Assembly (NCBI GenBank): GCA_902386385.1
Contig: CABMIU010000060.1
Span: 1 to 45,315 of the forward strand
DNA from: an uncultured archaeon
GTDB lineage: Archaea; Iainarchaeota; Iainarchaeia; Iainarchaeales; Iainarchaeaceae
Direction: 5' to 3'
DNA: 45,315 nt
Shown one piece after another: positions 43,951 through 45,315 of the stretch. The notes under the pieces are model-generated. The model was given only the letters and a program-made list of their open reading frames with translations, did no database searches and was not told the origin of the DNA. A program made the position numbers and the translations under genes. Position 1 is the stretch's first letter, and the number at the start of each line of letters is the position of its first letter.

Positions 43951-44463
43951 ATGGCCCTTTTGGTTGACGACAAGGTTTTGTGCAGGGACAAGAGGCTCGG
44001 CGACGCGTTGAGGCAGCGCGGCTTCGGCGAGCAGAGGGAACGCGAGCTAGTTTTCGACCTGTTCGAGGCATTATACCTCTCGGAAAAGGAAAAATTCGGC
44101 ATTGTGAACAGCAAAACAAGCGAGGCAGTGGACGAGGACGCGCTTGTGAAGCACGCCGACAGGAAAATAAAGAATTTTTATTTGAAATACCAGGTTTTCA
44201 GGGACCTCCGCGAAAGGGGATTTGTTGTCAAAACAGGGTTCAAGTTCGGCTTTGACTTCCGCGTGTACCCGCGCGGAAAAAAGCCGGGCGAGGCGCACTC
44301 GCAGTGGTGCATCAATGTCACGGCACAGGACGACAAGTACAATTTCATAGAGCTATCCCGCATGGTTAGGCTCGCGGGCAACCTTAAAACAAAGCTCCTG
44401 AACGCGGTAGTGGATTCGGAGAACGAAATAAATTATTATGAAGTGACAAGGGTCACGCCTTGA
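43951..44463 (+). CDS. endA: tRNA-splicing endonuclease, single-domain type
   Basis: 170 residues. An N-terminal domain (1-75) is followed by the catalytic core: FGFDFRVYPRGKKPGEAHSQ with Tyr106 and His116, and NLKTKLLNAVVD with Lys148, the conserved triad. Length and single catalytic domain match the homotetrameric archaeal type, which is known to cut strict bulge-helix-bulge targets. It excises tRNA introns and processes rRNA stems. Likely substrates in this window are the tRNA-Arg intron and the pre-16S and pre-23S stems. The next gene starts about 10 nt after its stop. Confidence 0.93.
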   Translation: MALLVDDKVLCRDKRLGDALRQRGFGEQRERELVFDLFEALYLSEKEKFGIVNSKTSEAVDEDALVKHADRKIKNFYLKYQVFRDLRERGFVVKTGFKFGFDFRVYPRGKKPGEAHSQWCINVTAQDDKYNFIELSRMVRLAGNLKTKLLNAVVDSENEINYYEVTRVTP

Positions 44464-44473
44464 ATTGATCCAA

Positions 44474-45163
44474 ATGCACAGAGTAAAAATCCGTTCAATC
44501 ACTGCTGCTTGCAAAATCAACGACAGGATTTTCTCCGCCCTGCTCATGGGGCTGCGGCAGGGAAAATTCGAAACGGAAAGAGACATCAGCGGTTTCATTG
44601 ATTCGCAAATAAGAAAAGCAGGGGCGCGCAAGGCCTTCCCGACAATCGTTGCTATCGGAAAGAACGCCGTGGATTGGCACCACAGGCCTGCAAATTCAAA
44701 GCTAGCGGAAGGCGGATTCTGCGTCATTGATTTCGGGGCGAGGGTGAACCGCTACTGCTCGGACATGACAAGGACAATTCGCTTCGGGAAGGCGACCGCG
44801 AAAGAAAAGGGAATTTATGCAAAGGTCCTGAAAGCCAACATGCTTTGCATCAAGAAGACAAGGGCCGGGGTTGGAGGCCATGAGATTTACCTGTATTCAA
44901 GGAAAATATTGGGCAGCCATGCCCGCTTTTTCGGCCACGGCCTGGGCCACGGCCTGAAGAAAATAATACACGCGCACCCGCGCCTCAGCAGGAAACACAG
45001 GCATTCCTTGCGCGAAGGGGACATCATAACGATTGAGCCGGGAATTTACATCCCTCACAGGATGGGAATAAGGATTGAGGATTCGGTACTCGTTAAGGCG
45101 AATGGTTTTGAAGTGCTGACAAAAAGCCCCAAGAAGCTGATTGAGGTTAGTTTGCAAAAATGA
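44474..45163 (+). CDS. M24 (pita-bread) metallopeptidase, catalytic domain only
   Basis: 229 residues covering just the pita-bread fold. Metal ligands are visible: DFGARVNRYCSDMTRTIRFG (two Asp), FFGHGLGHGLKK (His), IEPGIYIPHRMGIRIEDSV (two Glu). These match Xaa-Pro aminopeptidases, but the N-terminal creatinase domain is missing; TIVAIGKNAVDWHHRP gives the usual substrate-side His. It cleaves N-terminal residues, perhaps before proline. The start is ATG at 44474, or TTG at 44465. The first 20 residues look shortened compared with the family. Confidence 0.87.
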   Translation: MHRVKIRSITAACKINDRIFSALLMGLRQGKFETERDISGFIDSQIRKAGARKAFPTIVAIGKNAVDWHHRPANSKLAEGGFCVIDFGARVNRYCSDMTRTIRFGKATAKEKGIYAKVLKANMLCIKKTRAGVGGHEIYLYSRKILGSHARFFGHGLGHGLKKIIHAHPRLSRKHRHSLREGDIITIEPGIYIPHRMGIRIEDSVLVKANGFEVLTKSPKKLIEVSLQK

Positions 45164-45234
45164 AGGAACCTTTTCGGGAAATGAAAAACAACCTTTTTCG
45201 TAAGTGTTTAGCTTTTTGTTCGGTTTTCTAATGC

Positions 45235-45257
45235 GAAAACCCCAAATAGGGGTTTTC
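45235..45257 (+). terminator. Hairpin between M24 gene and next gene
   Basis: GAAAACCCC, loop AAATA, GGGGTTTTC: a perfect 9-bp stem. T-rich DNA upstream (CTTTTTGTTCGGTTTTC) fits archaeal termination after the M24 gene. It may instead be a regulatory hairpin of the downstream gene. Confidence 0.45.
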
Positions 45258-45269
45258 CCTATTTGAAGC

Positions 45270-45315
45270 ATGCTTGTTTCGGATGAAGATTTTGCTGCGC
45301 TTAAAGCGGAAAATG
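45270..45315 (+). CDS. Start of a gene running off the window
   Basis: ATG opens the frame MLVSDEDFAALKAEN, which is uninterrupted to the last base. The acidic, helix-forming residues are protein-like, but only 15 codons are visible, so no family can be named. It starts 12 nt after the hairpin. Confidence 0.45.
   Translation, partial: MLVSDEDFAALKAEN

Overview
The window is archaeal chromosome, most likely from a DPANN lineage; Diapherotrites or a relative is my guess, and I could not run a phylogeny. The evidence is a 16S-tRNA-Ala-23S rRNA operon with archaeal-style processing stems, an archaeal RNase P RNA, an intron-containing tRNA, the splicing endonuclease EndA, FEN1, archaeal TrpRS, a DGGGP-synthase-like UbiA, eL40 and eL41. 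There are also many TATA boxes about 25 nt upstream of start codons, which implies mostly leaderless mRNAs. Coding DNA is roughly half G+C by eye, except for one clearly AT-rich island.

Layout. 1-3 kb: the 3' end of a membrane-anchored surface protein gene, an FKBP lipoprotein and a HIT protein. 3-5.4 kb: tRNA-Leu, a His-rich small membrane protein, a membrane-anchored hypothetical protein and tRNA-Arg with a large intron. 5.5-9.8 kb: a queuosine-precursor-transporter-like protein, ArgRS and a RelA/SpoT homologue. 9.9-15.2 kb (minus strand): LeuRS, then AlaRS and a methyltransferase. 15.3-17.6 kb: RNase P RNA, two broken small genes and an AT-rich membrane-protein gene. 17.6-23.5 kb (minus strand): the rRNA operon. 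23.6-27.1 kb (minus strand): DUF1801, two glycosyltransferases, eL41 and a second VUT-family transporter. 27.2-30.4 kb: accessory genes (half-size EamA, a Fic protein with an RHH-like N terminus, a P-loop protein), tRNA-Glu and eL40. 30.5-32.4 kb: UbiA prenyltransferase and an HTH regulator. 32.5-36.5 kb (minus strand): a thiamine uptake and activation operon (TPK, binding protein, permease, ATPase). 36.6-45.3 kb: FolC, FEN1 with an iron-type dehydrogenase, a winged-helix protein, an OB-fold tRNA-binding protein, TrpRS, a methyltransferase, EndA, an M24 peptidase and the first codons of another gene.

The most striking signal is a family of long purine/pyrimidine palindromes. Each is a C/T-rich arm (CTTTTTTCTTTTCTC or a close variant), a 3-6 nt loop and a G/A-rich arm. 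They occur beside or inside every stable-RNA locus in the window (tRNA-Leu, tRNA-Arg, RNase P RNA, rRNA operon, tRNA-Glu), and I saw none beside ordinary protein genes. Two complete copies form most of the tRNA-Arg intron, one lies inside the pre-23S precursor, and two with identical stems start 3 nt after the 3' ends of RNase P RNA and tRNA-Ala. A 60-bp sequence next to two copies is repeated perfectly and inverted about 16 kb away. These look like a dispersed element tolerated where RNA maturation removes it, or like an RNA-processing signal.

Other notable points are an archaeal RelA/SpoT homologue with an intact hydrolase site and a degraded synthetase site, a short AlaRS resembling Patescibacteria forms, unannotated eL40 and eL41, and several disrupted reading frames.
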